Below are positions 53,789 to 62,270 of a stretch of 64,000 nucleotides of DNA, one piece after another. Made by a program: the position numbers and the translations under genes. Numbering within the stretch: position 1 is the stretch's first letter; every line of letters starts with the position of its first letter. Source of the DNA: SSF14 sp046331245. GTDB taxonomy: Bacteria; Actinomycetota; Acidimicrobiia; Acidimicrobiales; Microtrichaceae. The notes under the pieces were generated by a model that saw only the letters and a list, made by a program, of their open reading frames with translations, did no database searches and was not told the origin of the DNA. The DNA is taken from positions 620,001 through 684,000 of the forward strand of contig JAXLRH010000001.1 of assembly GCA_046331245.1 (NCBI GenBank), given 5' to 3'.

Positions 53789-55207
53789 GTGACCGACACC
53801 CCCGCCGCCGACTGGCAGCCGCTGTCGAGGCCGGGGCGTCGAGGTCTCAACGTCGACTGGGACGCGCCGTTCCCGCGTCTCGCGCTCTGTCACCTGCTCT
53901 CGGTGTCGGGCGAGACCCTGGTGGTGCTGAGCCTCGCCGGCTCCTTCTTCTTCAAGGTCGATCCGTCGCAGGGTCGTCAGCGCGTCATCCTCGGCCTGCT
54001 GTTCACCATGGCGCCCTTCGCGCTGGTGGGCCCCTTCATCGGTCCGGCGATCGACCGCGTGCGCGGCGGGCACCGTCGCGTGATCCAGCTCACCCTCGTG
54101 CTCCGCGTGGCCGTGGCCGTGGCGATGATGGTGGCGGTGATCGGGGACAGCTTCGCCCTGTTCCCGGAGGCGTTCGCGATGCTCGTGCTCGCGAAGACGT
54201 ACCAGATCGCGAAGGCCGCACTCGTGCCGTCGGTGGTGGCGGGCGACCTGGAGCTGGTCGAGGCCAACTCGAAGCTGCAGCTGCTCAGCGGTCTGTCGGC
54301 CGTCGTCGCCGGCGGCATCGGTGGCGCCCTCCTCCAGATCGGTCCGGCCTGGGTTCTGGGCATGACGACGCTGACGTTCGTCGCCGCCACGGCGGCGTCG
54401 TTACGGCTGCATCTCTCCGACCGCGGCGAGGCGGACGAGGCCGCGGCCCGGGCGCCGGGTCACGTGCCGGCGCCGACGCTGCCGGGCCTCGCCGTCGCAG
54501 CCTTCAGCATGTCGACGCTGCGATTCGTCGTCGGGTTCCTCACCTTCCTGCTCGCGTTCGAGCTGCGGGGTGACGGCGGTGTGACCCCGCTGGCGCGGGC
54601 GGTGCACACCACGCTCGTGATCTACAAGCGCCTCAGCCCGCGCACGGTCGTGACGCCGCTCGAGGGGCCGCCGCCATCGTGGTACTTCGGCGTCGTCATC
54701 GCCGCGAGCGTGGGCGGAGGTCTGATCGGTGCGGTGCTGGCGCCACCGTTGCGCCGGGTGGCGGCCGAGGAGCGCATCCTGATCGGCGCCGGGGTGCTCG
54801 GCGCGCTCAGCGCCGTCGCCGCGATGCTGCTCGACGGCCTCGGGTCCTACGCGGTGCTGGCGCTCGGAATCGCCGTCGCGGCGGCGCTCGGCAAGCAGGC
54901 GTTCGACGCCGTCGTCCAGCGCGACGTCGACGAGTTCGACCGGGGCCGGGCGTTCTCCGGCTTCGAGGCCCGCTTCCAGATCACGTGGGTGCTGGGCGCC
55001 CTCGTGCCGTCGGTCGTGCACGTGCCCACCGACGTGGGCGCCGGGGTCATCGTCGTCTCGGCCGTGGTGGCTGCGGTGGCGATGGCCACCGGGATGCGCC
55101 CGGCGCTCGATCGCAGCCGCCCCGGCGACCGCATCGGCCGGCTCTACGTGTCGAGGTCGGGGAAGTCGGGGATGTCCGGCTCCTCGTCGAGCTCGGGCAA
55201 CGGCTGA
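53789..55207 (+). CDS. MFS-like transporter
   Basis: This 472-aa polytopic protein has about 12 hydrophobic segments. MFS-like cues are FTMAPFALVGPFIGPAIDRV and RRVIQLTLVLRVAVAVAMM (loop 2-3), plus AALGKQAFDAVVQRDVDEFD in the second half. GTG 53789 follows a 9-bp gap after regX3. The Ser/Gly-rich C-terminal tail (SGSSSSSGNG) is coded antisense to the end of the next gene, with a 64-bp convergent overlap. Substrate unknown. Confidence 0.75.
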   Translation: MTDTPAADWQPLSRPGRRGLNVDWDAPFPRLALCHLLSVSGETLVVLSLAGSFFFKVDPSQGRQRVILGLLFTMAPFALVGPFIGPAIDRVRGGHRRVIQLTLVLRVAVAVAMMVAVIGDSFALFPEAFAMLVLAKTYQIAKAALVPSVVAGDLELVEANSKLQLLSGLSAVVAGGIGGALLQIGPAWVLGMTTLTFVAATAASLRLHLSDRGEADEAAARAPGHVPAPTLPGLAVAAFSMSTLRFVVGFLTFLLAFELRGDGGVTPLARAVHTTLVIYKRLSPRTVVTPLEGPPPSWYFGVVIAASVGGGLIGAVLAPPLRRVAAEERILIGAGVLGALSAVAAMLLDGLGSYAVLALGIAVAAALGKQAFDAVVQRDVDEFDRGRAFSGFEARFQITWVLGALVPSVVHVPTDVGAGVIVVSAVVAAVAMATGMRPALDRSRPGDRIGRLYVSRSGKSGMSGSSSSSGNG

Positions 55208-56493
55208 TCGTCGTCGGTCAGGCCGATCCGGGCGAGCCACAGGCCCGGTGCGGCGAGCTCGTTGGGCGTCGGCAGGTGATCGACGTCGGACCAGAGCGCG
55301 GCGAGCGCCTCCTTGCCGCCGCGAGCGAACACGCCGTCGACGAACTCGGCGCCCCGGTCGATCTTGGACTGCGTGAGCTCGAGGCCGAACAGGCGCTCGA
55401 CGAACCGGCTCGCCTCCGACGCCTCGACACGCCGACGGCGGAGGGCCTCGCTCACGCGCGGGTAGTCGCGGAGCAACCGGGTGCCGACGGTGTCCACGAC
55501 CCAGTCGACGTAGCCCTCGATGCAGCCGACGAGCGTGTCGATGAGCGGCAGGATCTGCGACTGCCGCTCGGAGCGGATCGCGTTGAGCATGAACTCCGGG
55601 CTGGCCAGCGACGACTGGAGGCGCTCCATGGCCTGCGGATCGCTCATGTCGACGGGGCCGAGTCGCTCCTCCAGCGCAGCCGGGTCGGCCTCGAACCCGT
55701 CGGCGTGCCAGGTGAGGAGCTCGGTGAGGCGCTCGCGCACGTGGGGCAGCGAGAGCACGGCGTGGTGCGCCATCTCGTGGAGGCAGGTGTAGAGGCGCAG
55801 GTCGTCCAGCGGCAGCGACCACGCCTCGCCGAACTCGTCGATCGCGTTCGCCACGACGAGGAGCTCGTCCGACGGCGGCCTCGGGATCGGGAGGTCGTAC
55901 GAGCCGAACGCCCTGGTGCCGAGCTGCCCGACGGTGGAACCGGCCATCGTGATGAGCATGATCGGCCCGATGAAGCCCGACATGTTGGCCATGAGCGCGC
56001 CCATGTCGACGCCGAGGCCGGGCGGCATCATCGAGTTGACCTCGTCGATGTCCTCGCCGGACAGCTCGTCGAGCTGGGCCGTCATCATGCGCCCCAGCGA
56101 GCCGGCGAGCTTCTCGAAGAGCGGTCGGTACGCGTCGACCGTCGCGGCCGCCCACTGGTGGCGGTTGACCGGGGAGATGGTGATGCCGGCGCCGGAGCGC
56201 GAGAGCGTCATGCCCGTCGCCTCGGCGATCTGCAGCTCGGCGACGCGCGCCAACTGCTCGAACTGCATGCGCACGAGCGGGTCGATGTTCGCCTCGGGTT
56301 CGCCCTCGCTCGCCATCGCGCCGGCCGCCTGACGGGCGTGCTCCCAGTTGGGGGCGCCGCCCAGGCCTCCGAGGCCGCCGAGACCGCCCGGGCCGCCGGC
56401 GCCGAACATCTGGAAGATCTGGTTGAGACCCTCGGTCATGTCGCCGAACGGGTTCGGCTCGGGATCGTCGTCGAAGCCGCTCGGATCGTTCAC
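55144..56493 (-). CDS. Zinc-dependent hydrolase/metalloprotease (DUF2342-like)
   Basis: The 449-aa protein starts at GTG 56493. N-terminal Asp-rich and GGLGG-rich stretch, a helical domain, then LYTCLHEMAHHAVLSLP with the HExxH zinc motif and a further helical region (YVDWVVDTVGTRLL). This pattern matches an actinobacterial family of putative zinc hydrolases found near YlbL-type protease genes; here one is encoded at 61199. Target unknown. Minus strand, convergent with the MFS gene. Confidence 0.8.
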   Translation of the reverse strand: MNDPSGFDDDPEPNPFGDMTEGLNQIFQMFGAGGPGGLGGLGGLGGAPNWEHARQAAGAMASEGEPEANIDPLVRMQFEQLARVAELQIAEATGMTLSRSGAGITISPVNRHQWAAATVDAYRPLFEKLAGSLGRMMTAQLDELSGEDIDEVNSMMPPGLGVDMGALMANMSGFIGPIMLITMAGSTVGQLGTRAFGSYDLPIPRPPSDELLVVANAIDEFGEAWSLPLDDLRLYTCLHEMAHHAVLSLPHVRERLTELLTWHADGFEADPAALEERLGPVDMSDPQAMERLQSSLASPEFMLNAIRSERQSQILPLIDTLVGCIEGYVDWVVDTVGTRLLRDYPRVSEALRRRRVEASEASRFVERLFGLELTQSKIDRGAEFVDGVFARGGKEALAALWSDVDHLPTPNELAAPGLWLARIGLTDDDQPLPELDEEPDIPDFPDLDT

Positions 56494-56548
56494 ACCCGCA
56501 TCGTAGGAGGGTGAGCGCACCCGGTCTGCTCAGGGAACGCCGGGCGTC

Positions 56549-57760
56549 TCAGGGAAACGTGGTGGTGCTGAACGCGGTCGAGTGCGGCGCTGCGGTCACG
56601 GGCACGCGCAACGTGACCATCCGGCGGTCGCGCCGCACGACCACGGGCACCGTGTCGTCGTCGGTGAGGCCGAGCAGGGTGCCCGCGAGGTCGTCGGAGG
56701 TGTGGACGGCGCGGCCGGCGACCGAGAGCACCTCGTCGCCGCGGGCGAGGCCGGCGAGCGCCGACCGGCTGCCGGGAAGCACGGCCGCGACGTCGAGGGT
56801 GGTGGGCGAGGACTGCTCGAACTGCGCGTCGATCGTGCCGTGCTGGGCGTAGCCGTCGAGCGCGATCTGCCGGCCCACACGGGCCGCGAGGTCGGCGGGG
56901 ACGGCGTACGACATCTCGTCCTCTGCGTTGTCGTCGGCGGGAACGACGAGGCCGACCACCGACCGGTCGGTCGTGTCGACCGCCACCTCGGTGACGCCGG
57001 CCGGCCGGGCGGACGTGAGCACGGCGAGGCCCAGCTGCGTGGGGCCACCGGTGGTGAGCGACGAGTTGGTGCTGGTGACGCGGGTGGTCGCGTCGCCCCC
57101 GTAGGCGGCGGCGGTGGCCGAGTCGCCGGGGCGCACCATGCGCACGGTCTGGCCGAGGGTGGGGCGTCCGGTGCGGGCCGGGGTGGTGTCGCCGCCGGTG
57201 TCGAGGCGCAGGACGCTCAGGCCGGTGATCGCGTCGGTGCCGACCCGGGTGACCGTGGTCCACGACTCGTCGGTCGTCTCGACCGTGACCGACGTCGCCT
57301 CGAGATCGCCGGCGCCGCTGACCGGGAGGGTGGTCACGATGTCGCCGTGGCGGTCCACCACCATGCCCACCCCGTAGCTCGTGCTGCCGGCGGTTCGGAG
57401 GCGCAACGCCACGACGCCGTCGGGGGAGGTCGCGACGTAGGTCGTCGTGGAGGTGAGGTCGGCGCCGACGCTCTCGGAGGGAGTGCCGGCGAGGATCGTG
57501 GAGTCGCGGCCGCTCAGCAGACCGGTCGCCGCGAGCGCCCCGAACATGGCCAGCGCGCCGAGCGAGCTCGCGACGACCACGGTGCCGAGGGAGTAGCGGT
57601 GGCCGCGAATGGTGTGGGTGGCGTGGACCGGGGGAGCGGACGGCGACGCCGCGGCATGGGCGCCCAGCTCCGACGGGTGGCGCCAGAGACGATCGTCGGC
57701 GGGCGGCGGCGGGCGGCGCCCGCTGTCGTCATTCGGCCCCGTCGTCTCGAACACAGACAT
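56549..57760 (-). CDS. HtrA-like pseudoprotease with PDZ domain
   Basis: This 403-aa protein has a cytoplasmic Pro-rich tail with LWRHPSELGAHAA, a membrane helix (LGTVVVASSLGALAMFGALA), a trypsin-like fold and a PDZ (SALAGLARGDEVLSVAGRAV). All three triad positions look lost: the His block reads IVTTLPVSG (active form TNAHV), the Asp block reads TGLSVLRLD (active DVALVR), and no GNSGGP is present near SVVGLVVPADD. It resembles actively folding HtrA relatives, so a binding or scaffolding role is likely. ATG 57760 fits. Divergent from moaE. Confidence 0.75.
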   Translation of the reverse strand: MSVFETTGPNDDSGRRPPPPADDRLWRHPSELGAHAAASPSAPPVHATHTIRGHRYSLGTVVVASSLGALAMFGALAATGLLSGRDSTILAGTPSESVGADLTSTTTYVATSPDGVVALRLRTAGSTSYGVGMVVDRHGDIVTTLPVSGAGDLEATSVTVETTDESWTTVTRVGTDAITGLSVLRLDTGGDTTPARTGRPTLGQTVRMVRPGDSATAAAYGGDATTRVTSTNSSLTTGGPTQLGLAVLTSARPAGVTEVAVDTTDRSVVGLVVPADDNAEDEMSYAVPADLAARVGRQIALDGYAQHGTIDAQFEQSSPTTLDVAAVLPGSRSALAGLARGDEVLSVAGRAVHTSDDLAGTLLGLTDDDTVPVVVRRDRRMVTLRVPVTAAPHSTAFSTTTFP

Positions 57761-57790
57761 CGACACTACCGATCGGGTGCCGAACTGTGC

Positions 57791-57815
57791 CCGCGGCCGG
57801 ATCGTCCGGCCGCGG
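57791..57815. promoter_or_regulatory. 25-bp perfect dyad between divergent genes
   Basis: Arms CCGCGGCCGG (57791-57800) and CCGGCCGCGG (57806-57815) with 5-bp spacer ATCGT. It is centred in the 78-bp gap between the pseudoprotease gene (start 57760, minus) and moaE (57839, plus). It could be an operator shared by both promoters or a hairpin in either leader. Confidence 0.5.
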
Positions 57816-57838
57816 TCATCTCCCGTACGCTGTCGCTC

Positions 57839-58309
57839 GTGGTACCCCCGAGCGATCGAGACGACTGGGTCGGCCTGAGCGCCGACGCCGTGGCGGCCGA
57901 CGTCGCGTCGGCGTGGGTCGTCCTGCCCTCGTGCGGCGCGGTCGTCACGTTCTCCGGGCACGCTCGCGACCACTCTCCGGGCCGTCCCGAGGTCACCGGC
58001 CTCTCGTACGAGGCGTACGAGTCGCAGGTCGAGCCGCGCCTCGCGGCGATCGCGGGCGAGATGCGCAGGCGTTGGGCGCCGCTCGGTCGCATCGCACTGC
58101 TCCATCGGGTGGGCCCGCTCGACGTGAGCGACGTGGCCGTCGTCGTGGCCGTGTCGGCCCCGCACCGCGACGCCGCGTTCGAGGCGGCCCGGTTCGGCAT
58201 CGACACGCTCAAGGAGACGGTGCCGATCTGGAAGCGCGAGACGTGGGCCGACGGAACGGACTGGGGCCTCGAGGCCCAACATGTGACCACCGCCGAGTCC
58301 GCCCGATGA
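57839..58309 (+). CDS. moaE: Molybdopterin synthase catalytic subunit
   Basis: This 156-aa protein transfers sulfur into precursor Z to form molybdopterin. Family cues: GAVVTFSGHARDHSPGR, LSYEAYESQVEPRLAAIAGE, IALLHRVGPLDVSDVAVVVA, and LKETVPIWKRETWADG with the active-site Lys residues. The start is GTG 57839. MoaD and other moa genes are not in the window. The stop overlaps the ATG of the next small gene. Confidence 0.9.
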   Translation: MVPPSDRDDWVGLSADAVAADVASAWVVLPSCGAVVTFSGHARDHSPGRPEVTGLSYEAYESQVEPRLAAIAGEMRRRWAPLGRIALLHRVGPLDVSDVAVVVAVSAPHRDAAFEAARFGIDTLKETVPIWKRETWADGTDWGLEAQHVTTAESAR

Positions 58310-58506
58310 ACAACGCGCTCGTCTTCCTGGGCATCGCGCTCGCGATCGCCATCGTCGGCGGCGTCGTCGTGATGCTGCTGCACCGCAACCCCGAGGCGGC
58401 GTCGACGGACGGCGTCGACCAGTTCCAACGCATCATGGACGCCCTCGCCCCCGACGACGCGCCGCCCGCCGGCGACGATCGCTCGACGAAGAACGGGGAA
58501 CGCTGA
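58306..58506 (+). CDS. Small membrane protein (66 aa)
   Basis: Has one N-terminal membrane helix (ALVFLGIALAIAIVGGVVVM) and an acidic, Pro-rich cytoplasmic-looking tail (RIMDALAPDDAPPAG). Unrecognised. ATG 58306 overlaps the moaE stop, and mreB starts 1 bp after it, so it is fixed in this operon. Confidence 0.6.
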   Translation: MNNALVFLGIALAIAIVGGVVVMLLHRNPEAASTDGVDQFQRIMDALAPDDAPPAGDDRSTKNGER

Positions 58507-58507
58507 C

Positions 58508-59512
58508 ATGGCACGCGACCTCGCGATCGACCTCGGCACCGCCAACACGCTCGTGTACACGCGCGGCGAGGGCATCGTCCTCAACGAGCCGTCGGTGATC
58601 GCGCTCAACAGCCGGAACAAGGAAGTGCTGGCGATGGGCCGGGACGCCTGGCAGATGATCGGGCGGACGCCCAGCTACATCGTCGCCGTGCGGCCGCTGC
58701 GCAAGGGCGCCATCACCGACTTCGAGGTGACCCAGGAGATGATCCGCCTGCTGCTCAAGCGCGTGGGCGTCAATCGCTTCAACCGTCCACGCGTGGTGAT
58801 CTGCGTGCCCTCGGCGATCACCGCGGTGGAGCGACGTGCGGTCATCGAGGCCACCAAGCGCGCCGGCGCCGCGGACGCGCACCTGCTCGAGCAGCCGATG
58901 GCGGCGGCGATCGGCGCGGGGCTCCCGATCAACGAGCCGATCGCGAACATGGTCGTCGACATCGGCGGTGGCACGGCCGAGACGGCGCTCATCTCGCTCG
59001 GCGGCATCGTGTCGCTCCGCGCTGTCCGGGTCGGGTCGTTCGATCTCGACGCGGCGATCATCACGTACATCCGCCGCGAGTACGGCATCGCGATCGGCGA
59101 GCAGACGGCGGAGGAGATCAAGGTCACGATCGGGTCGGCGGAGGCCACCGAGGACGAGGTGTGCGCCGAGGTCCGTGGTCGTGAGCTGATGAGCGGGTTG
59201 CCGCGCACCGTGCTGCTCACGCCGGAGGAGGTGCGCGAGGCGATCGCCGAGCCCGTGTCCACCATCGTCGACTCGGTCCTCTCGTGCCTGGGCGAGGCGC
59301 CGCCGGAGCTGGCACAGGACCTCATCAGCCAGGGCATCAACCTGGTGGGTGGTGGCGCGCTGCTCAAGGGCCTCGACATCCGCATCGCGAACGCCTCGGG
59401 TGTCGCCGTGCAGATGGTGCGCCAGCCGCTCGAGGCCGTGGTGCTCGGCGCCGGGCGCGTCATCGAGAGCTACGAGTCGCTGAAGGTCATGTTCATGGAT
59501 TCGCGGGTCTGA
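58508..59512 (+). CDS. mreB: Rod shape-determining actin homologue MreB
   Basis: This 334-aa ATPase of the actin fold has LAIDLGTANTLVYTRGEGIV (phosphate 1), MVVDIGGGTAETALISLGGI (phosphate 2) and LVGGGALLKGLD (adenosine). VVICVPSAITAVERRAVIEA is also typical. It directs peptidoglycan synthesis along the cell length. No mreC, mreD or rodA follows; the next gene is on the other strand. Confidence 0.93.
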   Translation: MARDLAIDLGTANTLVYTRGEGIVLNEPSVIALNSRNKEVLAMGRDAWQMIGRTPSYIVAVRPLRKGAITDFEVTQEMIRLLLKRVGVNRFNRPRVVICVPSAITAVERRAVIEATKRAGAADAHLLEQPMAAAIGAGLPINEPIANMVVDIGGGTAETALISLGGIVSLRAVRVGSFDLDAAIITYIRREYGIAIGEQTAEEIKVTIGSAEATEDEVCAEVRGRELMSGLPRTVLLTPEEVREAIAEPVSTIVDSVLSCLGEAPPELAQDLISQGINLVGGGALLKGLDIRIANASGVAVQMVRQPLEAVVLGAGRVIESYESLKVMFMDSRV

Positions 59513-59529
59513 GGCCGAGGGGCGCCGCG

Positions 59530-60144
59530 TCAGATCGCTAGCAGCTCCTCGGCGGCCTGACGCACCTGCCAGTCGACGTCGTCGGCCATCGAGCGCAACA
59601 TCTCGTCGACGGCGTCGCCGTCGAACGCTGCGAGCGCCAGCACGGCGCGCCGTCGCACGGTCGCCTTGTCGGAGCATGCCGCAAGCACGGTGTCGCGCGC
59701 CGAGGGGTCACCGATCGAGCCGAGCGCCGCGACGGCGCTCTCGCGGCAGAGCGGGTCGTCGTGCCCGGCGCAGATCTCACACAGACGCGCGACGACGGCC
59801 GGCGTCGCGGGGAGGCACTCGCCGGCGACGAAGCACGCCACCTCGAGCACGGCGGGGTCGGCGTCGTCGAGCGCCGCGAGCAGGTCGATCTCCCGGGGCA
59901 CGTCGCCGCCCCATCGGGCCGGAAGCGTCAGCAGCGCGCGGGTGCGCACGAGCGGTGAGGTATCCGCGAGTCCGGCGTGCAGGTCCGCGATACTGATCTG
60001 GCCCATTCGGGCGAGTGCGCCGATTGCCGACGCACGAAGCACATCATCGCCGGACGCCAGGCATGCCCGGGCTTTCGGTCCATCTTCGGCCCAGCCCGAC
60101 ACCACCGCGTCCCGTCTCGAAAGTTTCTGTGGACGCGGAGCCAT
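59530..60144 (-). CDS. HEAT-repeat protein
   Basis: This 204-aa all-helical protein has repeats of about 30 residues: DDVLRASAIGALARMGQI, DTSPLVRTRALLTLP, DPLCRESAVAALGSIGD and VDWQVRQAAEELLAI. HEAT repeats are protein-binding scaffolds. No signal or membrane segment. It is convergent with mreB (17 bp gap). Partner unknown. Confidence 0.8.
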   Translation of the reverse strand: MAPRPQKLSRRDAVVSGWAEDGPKARACLASGDDVLRASAIGALARMGQISIADLHAGLADTSPLVRTRALLTLPARWGGDVPREIDLLAALDDADPAVLEVACFVAGECLPATPAVVARLCEICAGHDDPLCRESAVAALGSIGDPSARDTVLAACSDKATVRRRAVLALAAFDGDAVDEMLRSMADDVDWQVRQAAEELLAI

Positions 60145-60197
60145 GTACCGAGCCTAAACTCCAGGCCTTCCCCGTGCCTGCTTAAGGAGACGCGCTC

Positions 60198-60665
60198 GTG
60201 TCACACATGGTCATCTTCCAAACCCCCGACGGAAACCCGGGCTACAACCAGTTCGAGACCGTCGACGAGTCCATCGGCTTCGTCGAGAAGCTCCGCAACG
60301 AGCAGAACGTGCTCAACGCCCGGATCTTCAAGCTCGAGGAGTTGAAGTTCGAGTTCAAGCCGTACTTCCGCGTGCAGCTCGCCATGCTGAACGCCGGAGA
60401 CGCCCCGGCCGCAGCCGCGCCCGCCGCTCCGACGACGGCCCCGGCCCCCGCCGCCACGCCGTTCGCTGCGGCCCCCGCCGGTGGCGACGCCCCTGCCGCG
60501 CCGGCGCCCCAGGGTGCCCCGGTGAGCAACATCGATTCGCCCGTCGGCCGCCCGGCCGGTGCCCCGACCGATCCTCCGGTCGCCGCCCCGCTGCCCAACG
60601 GCTCGTCGTTCGCCGGCGCCCCCGCCGAGGACGACCGCGGTCGCCGCGGCCTCTTCGGTCGCTGA
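60198..60665 (+). CDS. Unknown protein with Ala/Pro-rich tail
   Basis: This 155-aa protein starts at GTG after AAGGAGA. Residues 1-66 form a compact alpha/beta segment (VIFQTPDGNPGYNQFETVDE, IFKLEELKFEFKPYFRVQLA); the rest is Ala/Pro-rich low-complexity ending in RRGLFGR. I do not recognise the family. A pair of hairpins follows. Confidence 0.6.
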   Translation: MSHMVIFQTPDGNPGYNQFETVDESIGFVEKLRNEQNVLNARIFKLEELKFEFKPYFRVQLAMLNAGDAPAAAAPAAPTTAPAPAATPFAAAPAGGDAPAAPAPQGAPVSNIDSPVGRPAGAPTDPPVAAPLPNGSSFAGAPAEDDRGRRGLFGR

Positions 60666-60715
60666 TCGATCCACCAACTGGTTCCGCGACCGCCAGCAGG
60701 AGCGGCGCGGCCCGA

Positions 60716-60787
60716 GCACCCTTCGACGGGTGCACATCCGACGACTGATGCGAGCAGAGCGCACCCGGCCCACGGCCTGGTGCGCTC
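60716..60787. terminator. Two tandem hairpins between convergent genes
   Basis: GCACCC/GGGTGC (60716-60733, 6-nt loop) and GAGCGCACC/GGTGCGCTC (60757-60787, 13-nt loop) lie between genes ending at 60665 (plus) and 60830 (minus). Likely bidirectional termination; no T run. The 164-bp gap holds nothing else notable. Confidence 0.55.
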
Positions 60788-60829
60788 GTTCGTTGTCGCC
60801 CCCGTCGTGTCGTCGGCCTGGTGGTCGAG

Positions 60830-61162
60830 TCAGCCCATCAGCAGGCTGACCACGAGCGCCACCGAGCCGATGACGGCGCCGATGGCCATGCCCAACCCGA
60901 CGGTGATGAGGAGGAGGATCAGCCCGGAGCGCACCCGCTGGTACCAGCGGATGCGGACGTCGTAGCGGACGCCGGTGAGGCCGGCCTCGGAGGCTGAGGG
61001 AGACGTCAGCATCGGCGGGGCAGTCGTGGAGTGAGCCTGTATGGTGCCCGATGCACCGGAGGTCTCGGCAAGAGGGTTGGCGCGTTGACCGAACATCATG
61101 AAGGCTCCGAGGGCGGTTCCGAACGCGACGACGGCGATGCCGATCAGCAGGGTCGAGTCCAT
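60830..61162 (-). CDS. Small membrane protein with two helices (110 aa)
   Basis: ATG 61162. First helix LLIGIAVVAFGTALGAFMMF, a polar middle, and a second hydrophobic stretch (ILLLITVGLGMAIGAVIGSV). Unrecognised. Divergent from the YlbL-type protease, whose start lies 37 bp away. Confidence 0.6.
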   Translation of the reverse strand: MDSTLLIGIAVVAFGTALGAFMMFGQRANPLAETSGASGTIQAHSTTAPPMLTSPSASEAGLTGVRYDVRIRWYQRVRSGLILLLITVGLGMAIGAVIGSVALVVSLLMG

Positions 61163-61198
61163 GAGTCGCCCATCGTAACCCCGCCCCATCGCCGCAGG

Positions 61199-62218
61199 GT
61201 GTGGCCCTGGTTCATTTTCCTCGCCGTGGCCGGCCTCACCATCGCGGTCTTCCTCGTGCCGATGCCGTACTACGTCGAGTCGCCCGGAGCGGTGCGCGCG
61301 ACGCAACCGTTGGTGACCATCACGGGCCACCGCTCGTACACCTCGAAGGGCGTCGTGATGTTCACGACGGTGACGGAGCGCAAGGCCACGCCCTACTGGC
61401 TGCTGCGGGCCTGGCTCGACGAGACGATCGACTCGATCCCCGAGAAGGTCGTCGATCCGAAGGGCGATCGCGAGGCCGAGACGCGCATCGAGCAGCAGGA
61501 GATGGACCGCTCGAAGCTCACCGCCCTCACGGTGGCGTTCGCCAAGCTCCACCTGCCGCTCACCGTGACGGGGACGGGGGCGTTCATCCAGGAGCTGTTG
61601 AAGGGCTTCCCCGCCGAGAAGCTCCTCCGCCAGGGCGACGTGATCACCGCGGTGGACGGCTCGCCCGTGACCACGCTCGATCAGGTCCGCCCGCTGCTCA
61701 CCGGCAAGCCGGTCGGCACCGACGTGACGGTCACGGTGCGACACCGATCCGACGGCTCGATCGACGACGTCGTCGTCCCGCTCGGCCGCAACGAGGAGGA
61801 CACGAGCCGCGGGTACCTCGGCGTGGTGCTCCAGACGGCGGACGAGAAGGTGAACCTGCCGTTCGACATCAACCTCGATTCCGGCGCCGTGATCGGCCCG
61901 TCGGCGGGGCTGGCGTGGACGCTCGGGGTGATCGACCGCCTGACGCCGGGCGACCTCACCCACGGCAAGCGGGTGGCGGTCACCGGCACGATCGCCGCCG
62001 ACGGGTCGGTCGGCCCGATCGGCGGGATCTCCCAGAAGGTGGCTGGCGCGATCGACGAGGGCGCGACGCTGTTCCTCTACCCGGCGTCCACCGAGCGGTC
62101 CGAGGTGAAGCGGATGAAGGCGATCGCCGGCGACCACATCACGGTCAAGCCGGTGGGCTCGATCGACGATGCGCTGCGGGTGCTCGATCCGTCGGGCCTC
62201 GGCGCCGCCAACGCCTGA
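61199..62218 (+). CDS. YlbL-type PDZ-Lon membrane protease
   Basis: This 339-aa protein has an N-terminal membrane helix (WPWFIFLAVAGLTIAVFLVP), a PDZ domain (LLRQGDVITAVDGSPVTTLD) and a C-terminal Lon-like protease with Ser in AVIGPSAGLAWTLG and Lys in GGISQKVAGAIDEGA. The Ser-Lys dyad is intact. No ATPase domain, as in the family. GTG 61199 gives family length; longer in-frame starts exist upstream but without ribosome sites. A partner of the zinc hydrolase at 55144 is plausible because the two are linked in other actinobacteria. Confidence 0.88.
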   Translation: MWPWFIFLAVAGLTIAVFLVPMPYYVESPGAVRATQPLVTITGHRSYTSKGVVMFTTVTERKATPYWLLRAWLDETIDSIPEKVVDPKGDREAETRIEQQEMDRSKLTALTVAFAKLHLPLTVTGTGAFIQELLKGFPAEKLLRQGDVITAVDGSPVTTLDQVRPLLTGKPVGTDVTVTVRHRSDGSIDDVVVPLGRNEEDTSRGYLGVVLQTADEKVNLPFDINLDSGAVIGPSAGLAWTLGVIDRLTPGDLTHGKRVAVTGTIAADGSVGPIGGISQKVAGAIDEGATLFLYPASTERSEVKRMKAIAGDHITVKPVGSIDDALRVLDPSGLGAANA

Positions 62219-62270
62219 CGCCGGGCGGTATACCCCGCGACGGCGGGACTGGGTTCTAGCATCGGCGTCC

